A stretch of 64,000 bases of DNA. Origin: Roseicyclus sediminis (GTDB taxonomy: Bacteria > Pseudomonadota > Alphaproteobacteria > Rhodobacterales > Rhodobacteraceae). The notes under the pieces are model-generated. The model did not search any database. It was not told the DNA's origin and saw nothing but the letters and a program-made list of their open reading frames with translations. Below, one piece after another: positions 24,634 to 32,952 of this stretch (position 1 is its first letter; the number at the start of each line of letters is the position of its first letter). A program made the translations under genes and the position numbers. Location: contig NZ_JAOPHT010000009.1 in the NCBI RefSeq assembly GCF_025515305.1, forward strand, positions 84,655-148,654. The letters run 5' to 3'.

Positions 24634-26546
24634 GCGACGCCGCCGCAGGACCGCGCTGGGTGGCATTGACGGTCGCGGCGCTGGCCACCGTGATGTGCGT
24701 GGCCTGCATCCTGTGGAACCTCGAGGTGCATACCCGCCTCGGTTTTGCCGTCCTGCGCCAGCAGTACATGGCGCTTCAGCTGGGCCTCGCGCTCACCATC
24801 TGCTTCCTGCGCTTCGGTCCAAGGGGCGGCGCGGTGGCGCGGCCGAACCTTGTCGATCTCGCGATCGCCGTGACCTGCCTCGGTGTCCTGATCTACGCGG
24901 CGACGGATTTCGTCTGGCTGCTGCAGGAGCAGTTCTATCGTCCCTGGCAGATCACGCTGGTGGGCGCCGTCGTGGTGATCGGCGTGATGGAGGGCATCCG
25001 CCGTCGCGCGGGCCTGATGCTGTTCGGGATCGTCGCGGTCTTCCTTGTCTACGCGCTGTTCGCGGACCGGGTGCCGGGGCGGCTTATCGGGCGCGAGCTC
25101 TCGCCGCAGCGGCTGGTCGACTACGTGGGTTTCGACAGCTCCGCCGTCTTCTCCTCGCCGCTTGCCGTGGGCACGATCACCGTTCTGCTCTTCGTCTTCT
25201 TCGGCCAGCTTCTCTTCGCGGCCGGTGGCGGTGCCTTCTTCACCGATCTCGCCATGGCCGCCACGGGGCGCGCGCGGGGTGGTTCTGCGAAGATCGCGGT
25301 CGTCGGCTCTGCCCTGTTCGGCTCGATCTCGGGCTCGGCGGTGTCGAACGTGGCGACGACCGGCGTCATCACGATCCCGCTGATGCAGCGGGGCGGATAC
25401 CGGAAGGAGGATGCGGGCGCGATCGAGGCGGTGGCCTCGACCGGCGGGCAACTGACACCGCCCATCATGGGGGCTGCGGCCTTCCTGATGGCCGAGTTCC
25501 TCGACATCCCCTATGCGACCGTGGCCGCCGCCGCGCTGGTTCCTGCGATCCTCTACTATCTCGGCGCGTTCCTGCAGGTGGACCTCATCGCCGCCCGCGA
25601 CGGGATCGCCGCGCCCGAGGATGCCGAGCTGACCGTGCGCAAGGTCCTGGCGAAGGGTTGGCATTTCCTGATCCCCTTCGCCGTCCTGCTCTACGCGCTC
25701 TTCGTGATGCGGCTCGATCCCGAGGACTCTGCGCTTCTCGCTTCGCTCGCCATCGCGGCGGCGGGGTTTCTCAGGGGCTACGACGGCACGCGCCTGACGC
25801 TGCCGAGCTTCGGTCGGGTCTTCGTGGACACGGGCACGTCGATGGTCGACCTGATCCTCGTCGTCGCCGCCGCGGGCTTCGTGATCGGGGTCCTGAACGT
25901 CACCGGCCTTGGTTTCGCGCTCACGCTGGTGCTGGTGGACGCGGTGGGGTCCAGCCTGATCCTACTCCTCCTGATCTCGGCGGTGGTCTGCATCATCCTG
26001 GGAATGGGTATGCCGACCTCGGGCGTCTATGTCCTGCTGGCGAGCCTCGTCGCGCCGTCGCTCGTCGAGGCGGGCGTGCAGCCCATCGCGGCGCATCTCT
26101 TCATTCTCTACTTCGGCATGATGTCGATGATCACGCCGCCCGTGGCGCTCGCGGCCTTCGCGGCGGCGGCGATCTCGAAGGCGGGGGCCTTCGCCACCGG
26201 CATGGCGGCGATGCGGATCGGCTGGGCCGCGTTCATCCTGCCTTTCGCCTTCGTGTCGACGCCCGCGCTCCTGTTCGAGGGCACCATGCAGGAGGTCGTG
26301 ACCGCCGCTTGCCTCACGGCGGCCGGCATCGCCGGGGTCACCGCGGGCATTGCGGGATACTGGGGCGGGCGCCTCGGTCCGGTGCTGCGCATCGCCTTCG
26401 TGGCGCTCGGCGCGCTGGCCCTGCCGCTCGGCTTCCTCGACGTGTCGATGGTCGCCCACGCCATTGCCGCCGCCGTCCTGATCGCACTTGCCGCCGCGCT
26501 CATGTTCCGGCGCGCCGGAGCCACCCGAAACGACCAACCGACGTGA
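24630..26546 (+). CDS. TAXI-TRAP transporter, fused 4TM/12TM permease
   Basis: This 638-aa protein has a roughly 4-helix N-terminal domain (DctQ-like) fused to a DctM-like domain. Conserved stretches include GSALFGSISGSAVSNVATTG, TGGQLTPPIMGAAAFLMAEF, GMGMPTSGVYVLLASLVAPS and HLFILYFGMMSMITPPVALA. The fused architecture is usual for TRAP systems with TAXI-type binding proteins, and one follows at 26575. The start overlaps the ligI stop by 4 bp, indicating translational coupling with PDC hydrolase. The C-terminus carries several extra hydrophobic segments. The substrate is probably PDC or a related polycarboxylate; this is inferred from coupling only. Confidence 0.9.
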   Translation: MSDAAAGPRWVALTVAALATVMCVACILWNLEVHTRLGFAVLRQQYMALQLGLALTICFLRFGPRGGAVARPNLVDLAIAVTCLGVLIYAATDFVWLLQEQFYRPWQITLVGAVVVIGVMEGIRRRAGLMLFGIVAVFLVYALFADRVPGRLIGRELSPQRLVDYVGFDSSAVFSSPLAVGTITVLLFVFFGQLLFAAGGGAFFTDLAMAATGRARGGSAKIAVVGSALFGSISGSAVSNVATTGVITIPLMQRGGYRKEDAGAIEAVASTGGQLTPPIMGAAAFLMAEFLDIPYATVAAAALVPAILYYLGAFLQVDLIAARDGIAAPEDAELTVRKVLAKGWHFLIPFAVLLYALFVMRLDPEDSALLASLAIAAAGFLRGYDGTRLTLPSFGRVFVDTGTSMVDLILVVAAAGFVIGVLNVTGLGFALTLVLVDAVGSSLILLLLISAVVCIILGMGMPTSGVYVLLASLVAPSLVEAGVQPIAAHLFILYFGMMSMITPPVALAAFAAAAISKAGAFATGMAAMRIGWAAFILPFAFVSTPALLFEGTMQEVVTAACLTAAGIAGVTAGIAGYWGGRLGPVLRIAFVALGALALPLGFLDVSMVAHAIAAAVLIALAAALMFRRAGATRNDQPT

Positions 26547-26574
26547 GAACGCGCAGCATCCAAGGGAGGATATC

Positions 26575-27543
26575 ATGCTCGACTTCAGAACTATCGCGGC
26601 CGCAGGCTTCGCCACATTGGCGATCGCCGGCACGGGGCACGCGCAGGTGATCTCGATGGCCACCGGCGCGCAGGGCTCGCTCGCCTACAACGCCGGTCAG
26701 GCGGTTGCGGTCGTCGCCAACGAGAACGGCCTGACCGTTCGCACGCAGCCGCTCGTCGGCTACATGCCGCTCCTCAACAGCGGGGAGGTCGACTTCGGCT
26801 ACGTCAACGGCGCCGAGGCGGCATTCGCCTACACGGGAACCGGAAACTTCGACCGCGCGCACCCCGATGTCCGGCTCGTCGGCGTGATGTTCCCGCTGAC
26901 CACCGGCGTCATGGCGCCCTGCGACCTCGGCCTGCAGACCGTGGACGACATGGCGGGACGGAGCGACCTCAGGATCGCCTCTGAATACACCTCGTCCACG
27001 ATCATTCCCTTCTACATCGAAGGCGTGCTGGCGACGGGCGGCATGTCCTACGACGACTTCACGCAGGTTCCGGTGTCGAGCTTCGTGGATGGGATCAACG
27101 CGCTGGGCGACGGCCTCGTGGACGTGGCGCTCGTCAGCCTGAACGCGGGCGCGGGGCAGCAGGCGGCGGTGCAGCTGCAGGATCGTGGCGGGCTTTGCTA
27201 CATCTCGATGAACGACGGGGAGGAGGCCTTCGCCGCCTATACCGCCGTACTTCCCTCCGGCACGATCCGCGCCATGCCTCAGAACGAGAGCATCAACGGT
27301 CTGCAGAGCTGGGGTGCGAACCTCGTCGCGGTGCCGTGGATGCTGCTGGCGAACGCGGGTGTCGACGAGCAGGTGGTCCATGACCTCACGCGCGTCATCC
27401 ACCAGAACCAGGAGGCGCTGACCGCGTCCTTCGGCGCCTTCGGCAATGCCGACTTCAGCGCCATGGCTCCGGCCAACGCGATGCCCTACCATCCGGGCGC
27501 CATCCGCTACTACGAAGAGGCCGGCATTCCCGCCGGCGAGTGA
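26575..27543 (+). CDS. TAXI-family TRAP solute-binding protein
   Basis: This 322-aa protein has a signal peptide (FRTIAAAGFATLAIAGTGHA, cleaved before QVISMA). It then has the TAXI opening MATGAQGSLAYNAGQAVAVV, LLNSGEVDFGYVNGAEAAFA, and the usual TAXI layout of two alpha/beta lobes. It would bind substrate in the periplasm and deliver it to the fused permease 28 bp upstream. GGGAGGATATC precedes the ATG at 26575. The frame stays open upstream but overlaps the permease. A perfect GC-rich hairpin follows the stop. Confidence 0.9.
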   Translation: MLDFRTIAAAGFATLAIAGTGHAQVISMATGAQGSLAYNAGQAVAVVANENGLTVRTQPLVGYMPLLNSGEVDFGYVNGAEAAFAYTGTGNFDRAHPDVRLVGVMFPLTTGVMAPCDLGLQTVDDMAGRSDLRIASEYTSSTIIPFYIEGVLATGGMSYDDFTQVPVSSFVDGINALGDGLVDVALVSLNAGAGQQAAVQLQDRGGLCYISMNDGEEAFAAYTAVLPSGTIRAMPQNESINGLQSWGANLVAVPWMLLANAGVDEQVVHDLTRVIHQNQEALTASFGAFGNADFSAMAPANAMPYHPGAIRYYEEAGIPAGE

Positions 27544-27549
27544 CACCTT

Positions 27550-27578
27550 GCGGCCCGCCTCGTCTGCGGGCGGGCCGC
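27550..27578. terminator. GC-rich hairpin after the TAXI binding protein
   Basis: GCGGCCCGCC (27550-27559) and GGCGGGCCGC (27569-27578) are exact inverted repeats with a 9-nt loop, starting 7 bp after the TAXI gene stop. The following bases (CTCCGATTT) give only a weak T-run. It may be a terminator or a stabiliser of the upstream mRNA, possibly raising binding-protein expression. Confidence 0.6.
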
Positions 27579-27603
27579 TCCGATTTCCGAGGGGACAAAT
27601 CGC

Positions 27604-28260
27604 ATGATGACGACACTGACGGCAGTGGATGGGCACGAACTGCAATGCTGGATGGCCCCGGCCGTCGGCACGCGGCGGGGCGGGATCGTGATCCTGCAGG
27701 AGATCTTCGGCGTCACCGACCAGCTCAAGGGCGTGGCCGAGCGCTATGCACGGCTTGGCTACGACGTCGCGATCCCGGCGCTGTTCGACCGCAAGGAGCG
27801 GGGCGCAGTCATCCCCTTCGCCGAGGGCCCGCGCGGACGCGACCTGATGCTCGCGTCAGACCTGGACCAGACGGTGCTCGATATCGACGCCGCGGTTCAG
27901 GCGCTGGCGGCGAAGGGCGGCAAGGTGGGCGTGATCGGGTTCTGCTGGGGCGGGGGGCTCGCGCTTCGGGCCGCACAGGTTCTCGACGTCGCCGGCGCCG
28001 TCGCGTTCTACGGAACGCGTCTTCCGACCTATCTCGACCGGCCCTTGAAGGCCCCTCTTCTGGCGCATTTCGGGGCCGAGGACGATCATGTGCCCCCGGA
28101 GATGCGGGCCGAGGCGCAGGCCTATCTGCCCGAGATGGAGATGCACCTCTACCCGGCCGGCCATGCCTTCGCCAATGACGCGCGGCCGAGCTACGTCGCC
28201 GAGGCAGCGGACCTCGCCCATGCCCGGACGGAGGAGTTCCTGGCCCGACACGTCGGCTAG
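27604..28260 (+). CDS. dienelactone hydrolase family protein
   Basis: This 218-aa alpha/beta hydrolase of the DLH family has IVILQEIFGVTDQLKGVAER near the N-terminus and the nucleophile elbow VIGFCWGGGLALRA with cysteine. Downstream are GAEDDHVPPEMR (acid) and YPAGHAFAND (histidine). The family hydrolyses lactones such as carboxymethylenebutenolide. It stands after the ligI-TRAP unit, separated by a hairpin, and converges on the decarboxylase-like gene. A role in aromatic or lactone breakdown is plausible. The start is the ATG at 27604; a second ATG follows immediately. Confidence 0.88.
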   Translation: MMTTLTAVDGHELQCWMAPAVGTRRGGIVILQEIFGVTDQLKGVAERYARLGYDVAIPALFDRKERGAVIPFAEGPRGRDLMLASDLDQTVLDIDAAVQALAAKGGKVGVIGFCWGGGLALRAAQVLDVAGAVAFYGTRLPTYLDRPLKAPLLAHFGAEDDHVPPEMRAEAQAYLPEMEMHLYPAGHAFANDARPSYVAEAADLAHARTEEFLARHVG

Positions 28261-28275
28261 GGCAGGGCGGCGGCC

Positions 28276-28665
28276 TCAGAGGAGGCCGCGCTCCTCCAGC
28301 ACCTTGCGCGCGCTCCGCAGGCATTCGTGGGCCTGCGGCACGCCGCAATAGATCGCGACGGCGTGGCAGGCCGCGCGGATCTCCTCGACCGTGGCGCCGT
28401 TGTTCAGCGCGCCTCGGCAATGCAGTTCCCACTCGTGCATCTTGCCGAGCGCGCCCAGCATGGCGAGGTTCATCATGCTGCGGGTCTTGGCGTCGATCGC
28501 GTCGTCGCCCCAGCCGAAGCCCCAGCACCAGGCGGTCATCGCCTCCTGGAAGGGGCGGGTGAAGGCGTCTGCGCCCTCGAGGCTTCGTGTCACGTAGTCG
28601 TCGCCGAGCGTCGCCTTGCGCCGCTCCAGCCCCTTCTCGAACAGGTCCTCGTCGAAGGTTCCCAT
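28276..28665 (-). CDS. carboxymuconolactone-decarboxylase-family protein
   Basis: This 129-aa protein has the CMD fold pattern: LFEKGLERRKATLGDDYVTR (gamma-CMD style N-terminus), DAIDAKTRSMMNLAMLGALG, and WELHCRGALNNGATVEEIRA with the conserved E-x-H. The length matches PcaC (about 130 aa) and it lacks the CxxC of AhpD-type members. Whether it decarboxylates a lactone here is unknown. I chose the start at 28665 because AGAGGAG sits 6 nt upstream; an in-frame ATG at 28704 gives a Cys-rich extension overlapping the spacer. It is on the minus strand downstream of the LysR gene. Confidence 0.85.
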   Translation of the reverse strand: MGTFDEDLFEKGLERRKATLGDDYVTRSLEGADAFTRPFQEAMTAWCWGFGWGDDAIDAKTRSMMNLAMLGALGKMHEWELHCRGALNNGATVEEIRAACHAVAIYCGVPQAHECLRSARKVLEERGLL

Positions 28666-28704
28666 CTCGCACTCCTCTGGTTGCGCCCCGCAGGGGCAGG
28701 TCAT

Positions 28705-29628
28705 TCAGCGCGGTTGCCCCGTGAGCGTCGCGATCAGCGCGGCGGTCTGCGGGGTGACCGTGCCGGGGTTCCGCACGGCGATCAGCAACTCGCGCGTGGC
28801 CCAGGGTTCGTTCAGCGGCACCATCGCCAGGCGCGCCGCATCGAGGTAGGGCTCGACCGCGCCGTAGGGCAGGATCGCGATCCCGAGGCGCGCCTGCACC
28901 ATGCGGCGCACGCCGTCGAAGCTCTGGACCGCGACCTGGGTCCTGATATGCGCGCCGAGGTCCTCCGCCCGGCGGTCGAGGAAAGCCTGGATCGAGCTGC
29001 CCGTCTGAAGCGCGACAAAGGGCTCATGGACCACGTCCGCCAGCTTGAGCCGCCGCCGCTCGCTCAGCGGGTGATCGGCCGGCATCACGACGACCAGAGT
29101 GTCGCGGCGATAGGTTTGCGTCGACAGGCCCGCGGCCTCCGTCATGCCGCTGAAGACGCCGACATCCGCGCGGTCCGATCGCACCGCCTCGATGACCTCC
29201 ACACTGGTCATCTCGGTGAGATGGATGTGCAGGTCCGGTTCCGCGGCCACGAACTCGGCCAGGTCCTCCGGCAGAAACTGCGAGATGGCGCTGCTGTTGG
29301 CCGCGACCCGGATCGCGCCGCGCCGACCGGTGGCATGGGCCGCCATGTCCGCCGACATGCGCTCGACCGCGTCGCGCAGCCCCTCGGCATGGCGCAGCAG
29401 TTCCTCGCCCGCGGGCGTGAGTTCGACGCCGCGGCGAAGGCGGCGCAGCAGGGGCGTGCCCACCAGTGCCTCGAGGTCGGCGATCCGCTTGCTGACGGCC
29501 GATGGCACGAGATCGTGGAGTGCGGCGGCGTGCGCGATGCTCCCGGTCGCAGCGATGCTTCGGAACAGCGCCAGGGTCACGAGATCATAGCCGGCGCCGC
29601 CGCGTATCCTTGGTCCGCCCTCTGTCAC
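28705..29628 (-). CDS. LysR-family regulator
   Basis: This 307-aa protein has the LysR HTH (FRSIAATGSIAHAAALHDLV followed by PSAVSKRIADLEALVGTPLL) and an effector domain with GAIRVAANSSAISQFLPEDL and ALQTGSSIQAFLDRRAE. It probably starts at the GTG at 29628, which shares GTGA with the tctA stop and so places it in the tct operon. The frame is open to 29682 but only inside tctA. Being the last gene of the transporter operon, it could respond to the transported acid. Confidence 0.85.
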   Translation of the reverse strand: MTEGGPRIRGGAGYDLVTLALFRSIAATGSIAHAAALHDLVPSAVSKRIADLEALVGTPLLRRLRRGVELTPAGEELLRHAEGLRDAVERMSADMAAHATGRRGAIRVAANSSAISQFLPEDLAEFVAAEPDLHIHLTEMTSVEVIEAVRSDRADVGVFSGMTEAAGLSTQTYRRDTLVVVMPADHPLSERRRLKLADVVHEPFVALQTGSSIQAFLDRRAEDLGAHIRTQVAVQSFDGVRRMVQARLGIAILPYGAVEPYLDAARLAMVPLNEPWATRELLIAVRNPGTVTPQTAALIATLTGQPR

Positions 29629-31142
29629 CCTTCGGTCAGGCGTTCGGCCTGGCTCTGGCGGTGGTCGCGCAGCGCGAGCCACACCGACAGGGCGAGGAAA
29701 CCGGCGGTCAGGATGTAGAGGACGATGGAGATCGGGCTTGCGATCAGGATCGACCAGTCACCGTCCGAGATCGACATCGCGCGGCGCAGGTTCCGCTCCA
29801 TGTCGCCGCCGAGCAGCAGGCCCAGGACCAGCGGCACGAGGCTCACGTCGAGCTTGCGCAGGATGTAGCCGACGACCCCGAAGAAGACCATCATCTCGAG
29901 GTCGAACACCGAGTTCGAGATGCCGTAGACGCCCACGAAGGTCACGGCCGCCACGACCGGCATGAGCGCCCAGGTGGGCGTCATCATCAACCGCGTGAAG
30001 ATGCCGATCATCGGCAGGTTCAGGATCAGGAGCGCGACGTTCGCCATGTAGAGCGACGCGACGAGGCCCCAGACCAGGTCCGGCTGACGTTCGAAAAGGA
30101 GGGGGCCGGGCTGCACGTTCAGCGAGACCAGCATGGCGAGCAGGACGGCGGTGGTGCCGGAGCCGGGGACACCCAGTGACAGCATCGGAATGAGCGCGCC
30201 GCCCGAGGCCGCGTTGTTGCCCGCCTCGGGGGCCGCGACGCCACGCGGGTCGCCCTTGCCGAAGGTCCCCTTCTTGTTCGACCACTGCTTTTCCGTGACA
30301 TAGGCCATGAAGGAGCCGAGCGAGGCACCCGCGCCGGGAAGAACGCCCGCGACGAAGCCCACGCCCGAGCCGCGCAGCATCGCCGCGCGTGTGCGCCAGA
30401 TCGCTCCCCATTGCGGCAGCCAGCTTCCCACCGGGATGGCCTTCGGCCGGTCCCTCACGTGCTTTTCCAGAAGCATCAGGATTTCCGAGATCGCAAAGAG
30501 GCCGACGAGGGCCACGATGGGTTCGATCCCGTCATAGAGGTGATAGTTGTCGCCGGTGTAGCGCGGCACGCCCGAGATCGGGTCGATGCCGACCGTGGCC
30601 AGCAGAAGGCCGATCAGGGCCGACAGCAGCGTCTTGCGCGGGTCGACGCCGGCGATGCCTCCGATCGTGGCGAAGGCGAGAATGTAGAGCGCGAAGTAAT
30701 CCGCGGGGCCGAAATGGATCGCCGCGCGCGCCAGCACGGGCGCAAAGAGCGACAGGCCCACGACCGCGATCGTCGCGCCCACGAAGGAGGCAACGCCCGA
30801 GATCGCCAGCGCGTTCGCGGCCTGCCCCTGCACCGCCATGGGGTAGCCGTCGAGCGTGGTCATGATCGCCGGTTCGTCGCCGGGGATGTTCAGCAGGATC
30901 GAGCTGATGCGCCCGCCATACATGCACCCGAAGTAGACCGCGCAAAGCAGGATCATGGATGAGGTGGGGTCGAAGCCGAAGGCGAAGGTCAGCGGGATCA
31001 GCACCGCGACACCGTTCACCGGCCCGAGACCCGGAAGCGCGCCCAGCAGGGTGCCTATGAAGCATCCCAGCAGCAGGAGCGCGATGTTGAGTGGCGTCAT
31101 CGCGACCGCGAAGCCATGGCCGAGAAGCGACAGGATTTCCAT
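29625..31142 (-). CDS. tctA: tripartite tricarboxylate transporter, large permease TctA
   Basis: This 505-aa membrane protein has many hydrophobic segments and TctA signatures: GCFIGTLLGALPGLGPVNGV near the N-terminus, YGGRISSILLNIPGDEPAIM (about 76-95), and the second repeat GVGFVAGVLPGAGASLGSFM with GGALIPMLSLGVPGSGTTAV. It pairs with TctB and TctC upstream on the same strand (order tctC-tctB-tctA-lysR). TTT systems import tricarboxylates and many other carboxylates. The start is the ATG at 31142, 21 bp from the tctB stop. Confidence 0.95.
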   Translation of the reverse strand: MEILSLLGHGFAVAMTPLNIALLLLGCFIGTLLGALPGLGPVNGVAVLIPLTFAFGFDPTSSMILLCAVYFGCMYGGRISSILLNIPGDEPAIMTTLDGYPMAVQGQAANALAISGVASFVGATIAVVGLSLFAPVLARAAIHFGPADYFALYILAFATIGGIAGVDPRKTLLSALIGLLLATVGIDPISGVPRYTGDNYHLYDGIEPIVALVGLFAISEILMLLEKHVRDRPKAIPVGSWLPQWGAIWRTRAAMLRGSGVGFVAGVLPGAGASLGSFMAYVTEKQWSNKKGTFGKGDPRGVAAPEAGNNAASGGALIPMLSLGVPGSGTTAVLLAMLVSLNVQPGPLLFERQPDLVWGLVASLYMANVALLILNLPMIGIFTRLMMTPTWALMPVVAAVTFVGVYGISNSVFDLEMMVFFGVVGYILRKLDVSLVPLVLGLLLGGDMERNLRRAMSISDGDWSILIASPISIVLYILTAGFLALSVWLALRDHRQSQAERLTEG

Positions 31143-31163
31143 GAAAAGTTCCCTCGCGCGCCC

Positions 31164-31601
31164 TCAGCCCCGGCCGAAGAGCGTTCCCAGAAAGTCGAGT
31201 GGCAGCCCCAGCACCTTGTCGAACAGCGCCCAGAGCGCGGGCGCCATGACCGCGCCAAGCAGCGCGGCGCGCCAGGCAGCGCCGCCCAGGATGATCCCGA
31301 TCAGCGCGATCAGTGCGAAAGTGGCAAGCGGAAAGCCGAACGGCTCTAGCGTCATCGTGTAGCCCACGAGGACCGCGAGTGCCGCCGCCTGACGCCACAT
31401 CCGCTGCGGGGCAGGCCATTCGACCTGCCCCGTCGGAAACACCACCAGCGAAGCGGACAGGATCATCATCGGCACGCCGACGATGACCGGGAACACGCTT
31501 GGACCCAGCACGTCGCCGAAGTTCACGACGTAGTTGCCCGCCTGCCAGGTGTAGAGCGCCGCGATCACGAAGATCGCGACGCCCAGGATTCTGACGCTCA
31601 T
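31164..31601 (-). CDS. tctB: tripartite tricarboxylate transporter, small permease TctB
   Basis: This 145-aa protein has four hydrophobic segments: VRILGVAIFVIAALYTWQAG, VFPVIVGVPMMILSASLVVF, AAALAVLVGYTMTLEPFGFP and the C-terminal ALIALIGIILGGAAWRAALL. This is typical of TctB. The start at 31601 overlaps the tctC stop by ATGA. TctB has low sequence conservation, so the call rests on topology and position between tctC and tctA. Confidence 0.9.
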   Translation of the reverse strand: MSVRILGVAIFVIAALYTWQAGNYVVNFGDVLGPSVFPVIVGVPMMILSASLVVFPTGQVEWPAPQRMWRQAAALAVLVGYTMTLEPFGFPLATFALIALIGIILGGAAWRAALLGAVMAPALWALFDKVLGLPLDFLGTLFGRG

Positions 31602-32572
31602 TCGATGACGCCGATGTCCCGCGAGATCTGTTCCATGACCTCGGCCTGCTCGCGCACGAAGGCTTCGAACTCTGCGCCACCGCGCCAGATCGGAACGAGG
31701 CCCGACTCGGTCGCCGCCGTCTGCCAGTTCTCCGAGTTGTAGAGCGTCTCCAGACGCTCCACCCACGAGGCATACTGCTCGTCGGTGACCTGTCCGCCGG
31801 TGTAGAGGCCGCGCCAGTTGTAGCCGGTCACGTCGATGCCCTGCGAGATGGCGGTCGGGATGTCGGGGAAGGCCGGGATGGGATCGTCGCTGAGCGCCGC
31901 GAGAATGCGGATGTCGCCCGATTCGACGAAACCGGCGATTTCGCCGAGGTCGGTCGAGACCACGTCGATCTGGCCGCCCATCATCTGCGTGACGGCATCG
32001 GTGCCGCCGTCGAACTGCACCCAGCGGATCGCGCCGAGATCATCCACGCCCGCGGCCTGCGCGACCATGAGCAGGCGGATGTGGTCCCAGCCGCCCGCAC
32101 CCGAGGAGCCCGCGGTCACCAGCGCGGTCGGGTCCTCGACCATCGCGGCGTTCAGTTCGGCGAGGGTCTGGATCGGGCTGTCGTTGTCCACCGCGATCAC
32201 GCCGACATCGGCGCCCAGCATCGCGAGGTAACGCATCGCGTCGAGCGGCGCGGGGTAGCGGCCCTGCGCGATCTGCGTGATGCCGACGGTCGAGGTGGCC
32301 ACGATCAGGTCCGCGTCGTCGGGCCGTTCTGCGGCGACCATCGCAAAGGTCACGGCGCCTACGCCGCCGGGCATGTTGGTGACCTGCACGTTGCCGTCCA
32401 CGAGGCCGAGCTCGCTGAGGATGCGGCCGATCGTGCGGCAGGTGAAGTCCCAGCCACCGCCGGGGTTCGAGGGCGCGATGCACTCGGTCGCCGAGGCCGG
32501 GACCGCGGTGACGGTCAGCGCCGCGGCGAAGGCGGCCCCGAGTTTGACGCTTGTCAGTCTTTGAAAGAACAT
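31598..32572 (-). CDS. tctC: tripartite tricarboxylate transporter, periplasmic binding protein TctC
   Basis: This 324-aa protein has a signal peptide (FAAALTVTAVPASA) followed by the Bug/TctC opening CIAPSNPGGGWDFTCRTIGR. It also has VTNMPGGVGAVTFAMVAAER and SSGAGGWDHIRLLMVAQAAG, residues that contact carboxylates in this family. It is the first gene of the leftward tct operon, with GGGAGGAG 7 nt before its ATG. Genes for an HMG-CoA-lyase-like enzyme and a CoA-transferase start divergently 381 bp away, suggesting a shared substrate. Confidence 0.94.
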   Translation of the reverse strand: MFFQRLTSVKLGAAFAAALTVTAVPASATECIAPSNPGGGWDFTCRTIGRILSELGLVDGNVQVTNMPGGVGAVTFAMVAAERPDDADLIVATSTVGITQIAQGRYPAPLDAMRYLAMLGADVGVIAVDNDSPIQTLAELNAAMVEDPTALVTAGSSGAGGWDHIRLLMVAQAAGVDDLGAIRWVQFDGGTDAVTQMMGGQIDVVSTDLGEIAGFVESGDIRILAALSDDPIPAFPDIPTAISQGIDVTGYNWRGLYTGGQVTDEQYASWVERLETLYNSENWQTAATESGLVPIWRGGAEFEAFVREQAEVMEQISRDIGVIE

Positions 32573-32952
32573 CGGTTTTCTCCTCCCAGTAAAAACCCAC
32601 GCCGAGGGGATGCCATCGCGGTCGGTTTTTCAAGTGTCCTTGCTGGCGGATCACGGCACACATCACGAAATTTCATGCCAAAAGGACGATGCGCGATGTC
32701 ACGCGCGCCCTGACCGCGCCGCAGCGCGCCCGCCCCTCAGTGCCCCGCGGCCCTTGCAGGCAAGGTCGGGACCGCGTCGAGGCCGGCCCGTGGACAACAT
32801 CGCGCGCGCCCTCCTCCGACATCCGCCCGTCCACGCCTTCGATGCCCCTGCACGCGGCGGGCGCCGCTGCGGGCCACTTGCGGCGCGGTTTTCCGGCGAG
32901 GCAATATGTGGGCGCCGACGCGCTTTGCGGCGCGACAAGGAAAGGACAGGAC
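32573..32952. promoter_or_regulatory. 380-bp divergent intergenic region, tct operon / lyase operon
   Basis: This stretch holds the promoters for tctC (leftward) and the HMG-CoA-lyase-like gene (rightward). The part next to tctC is AT-richer. The part at 32700-32940 is GC-rich and open in several frames, but none has a plausible start, ribosome-binding site or motif. I see no RNA gene here. Confidence 0.5.

Noticed and set aside
32689..32952. Upstream extension of the HMG-CoA-lyase-like frame
   Set aside because: Translation is Ala/Arg/Pro-rich without similarity to the family; AAGGACAGG marks 32953 as start.
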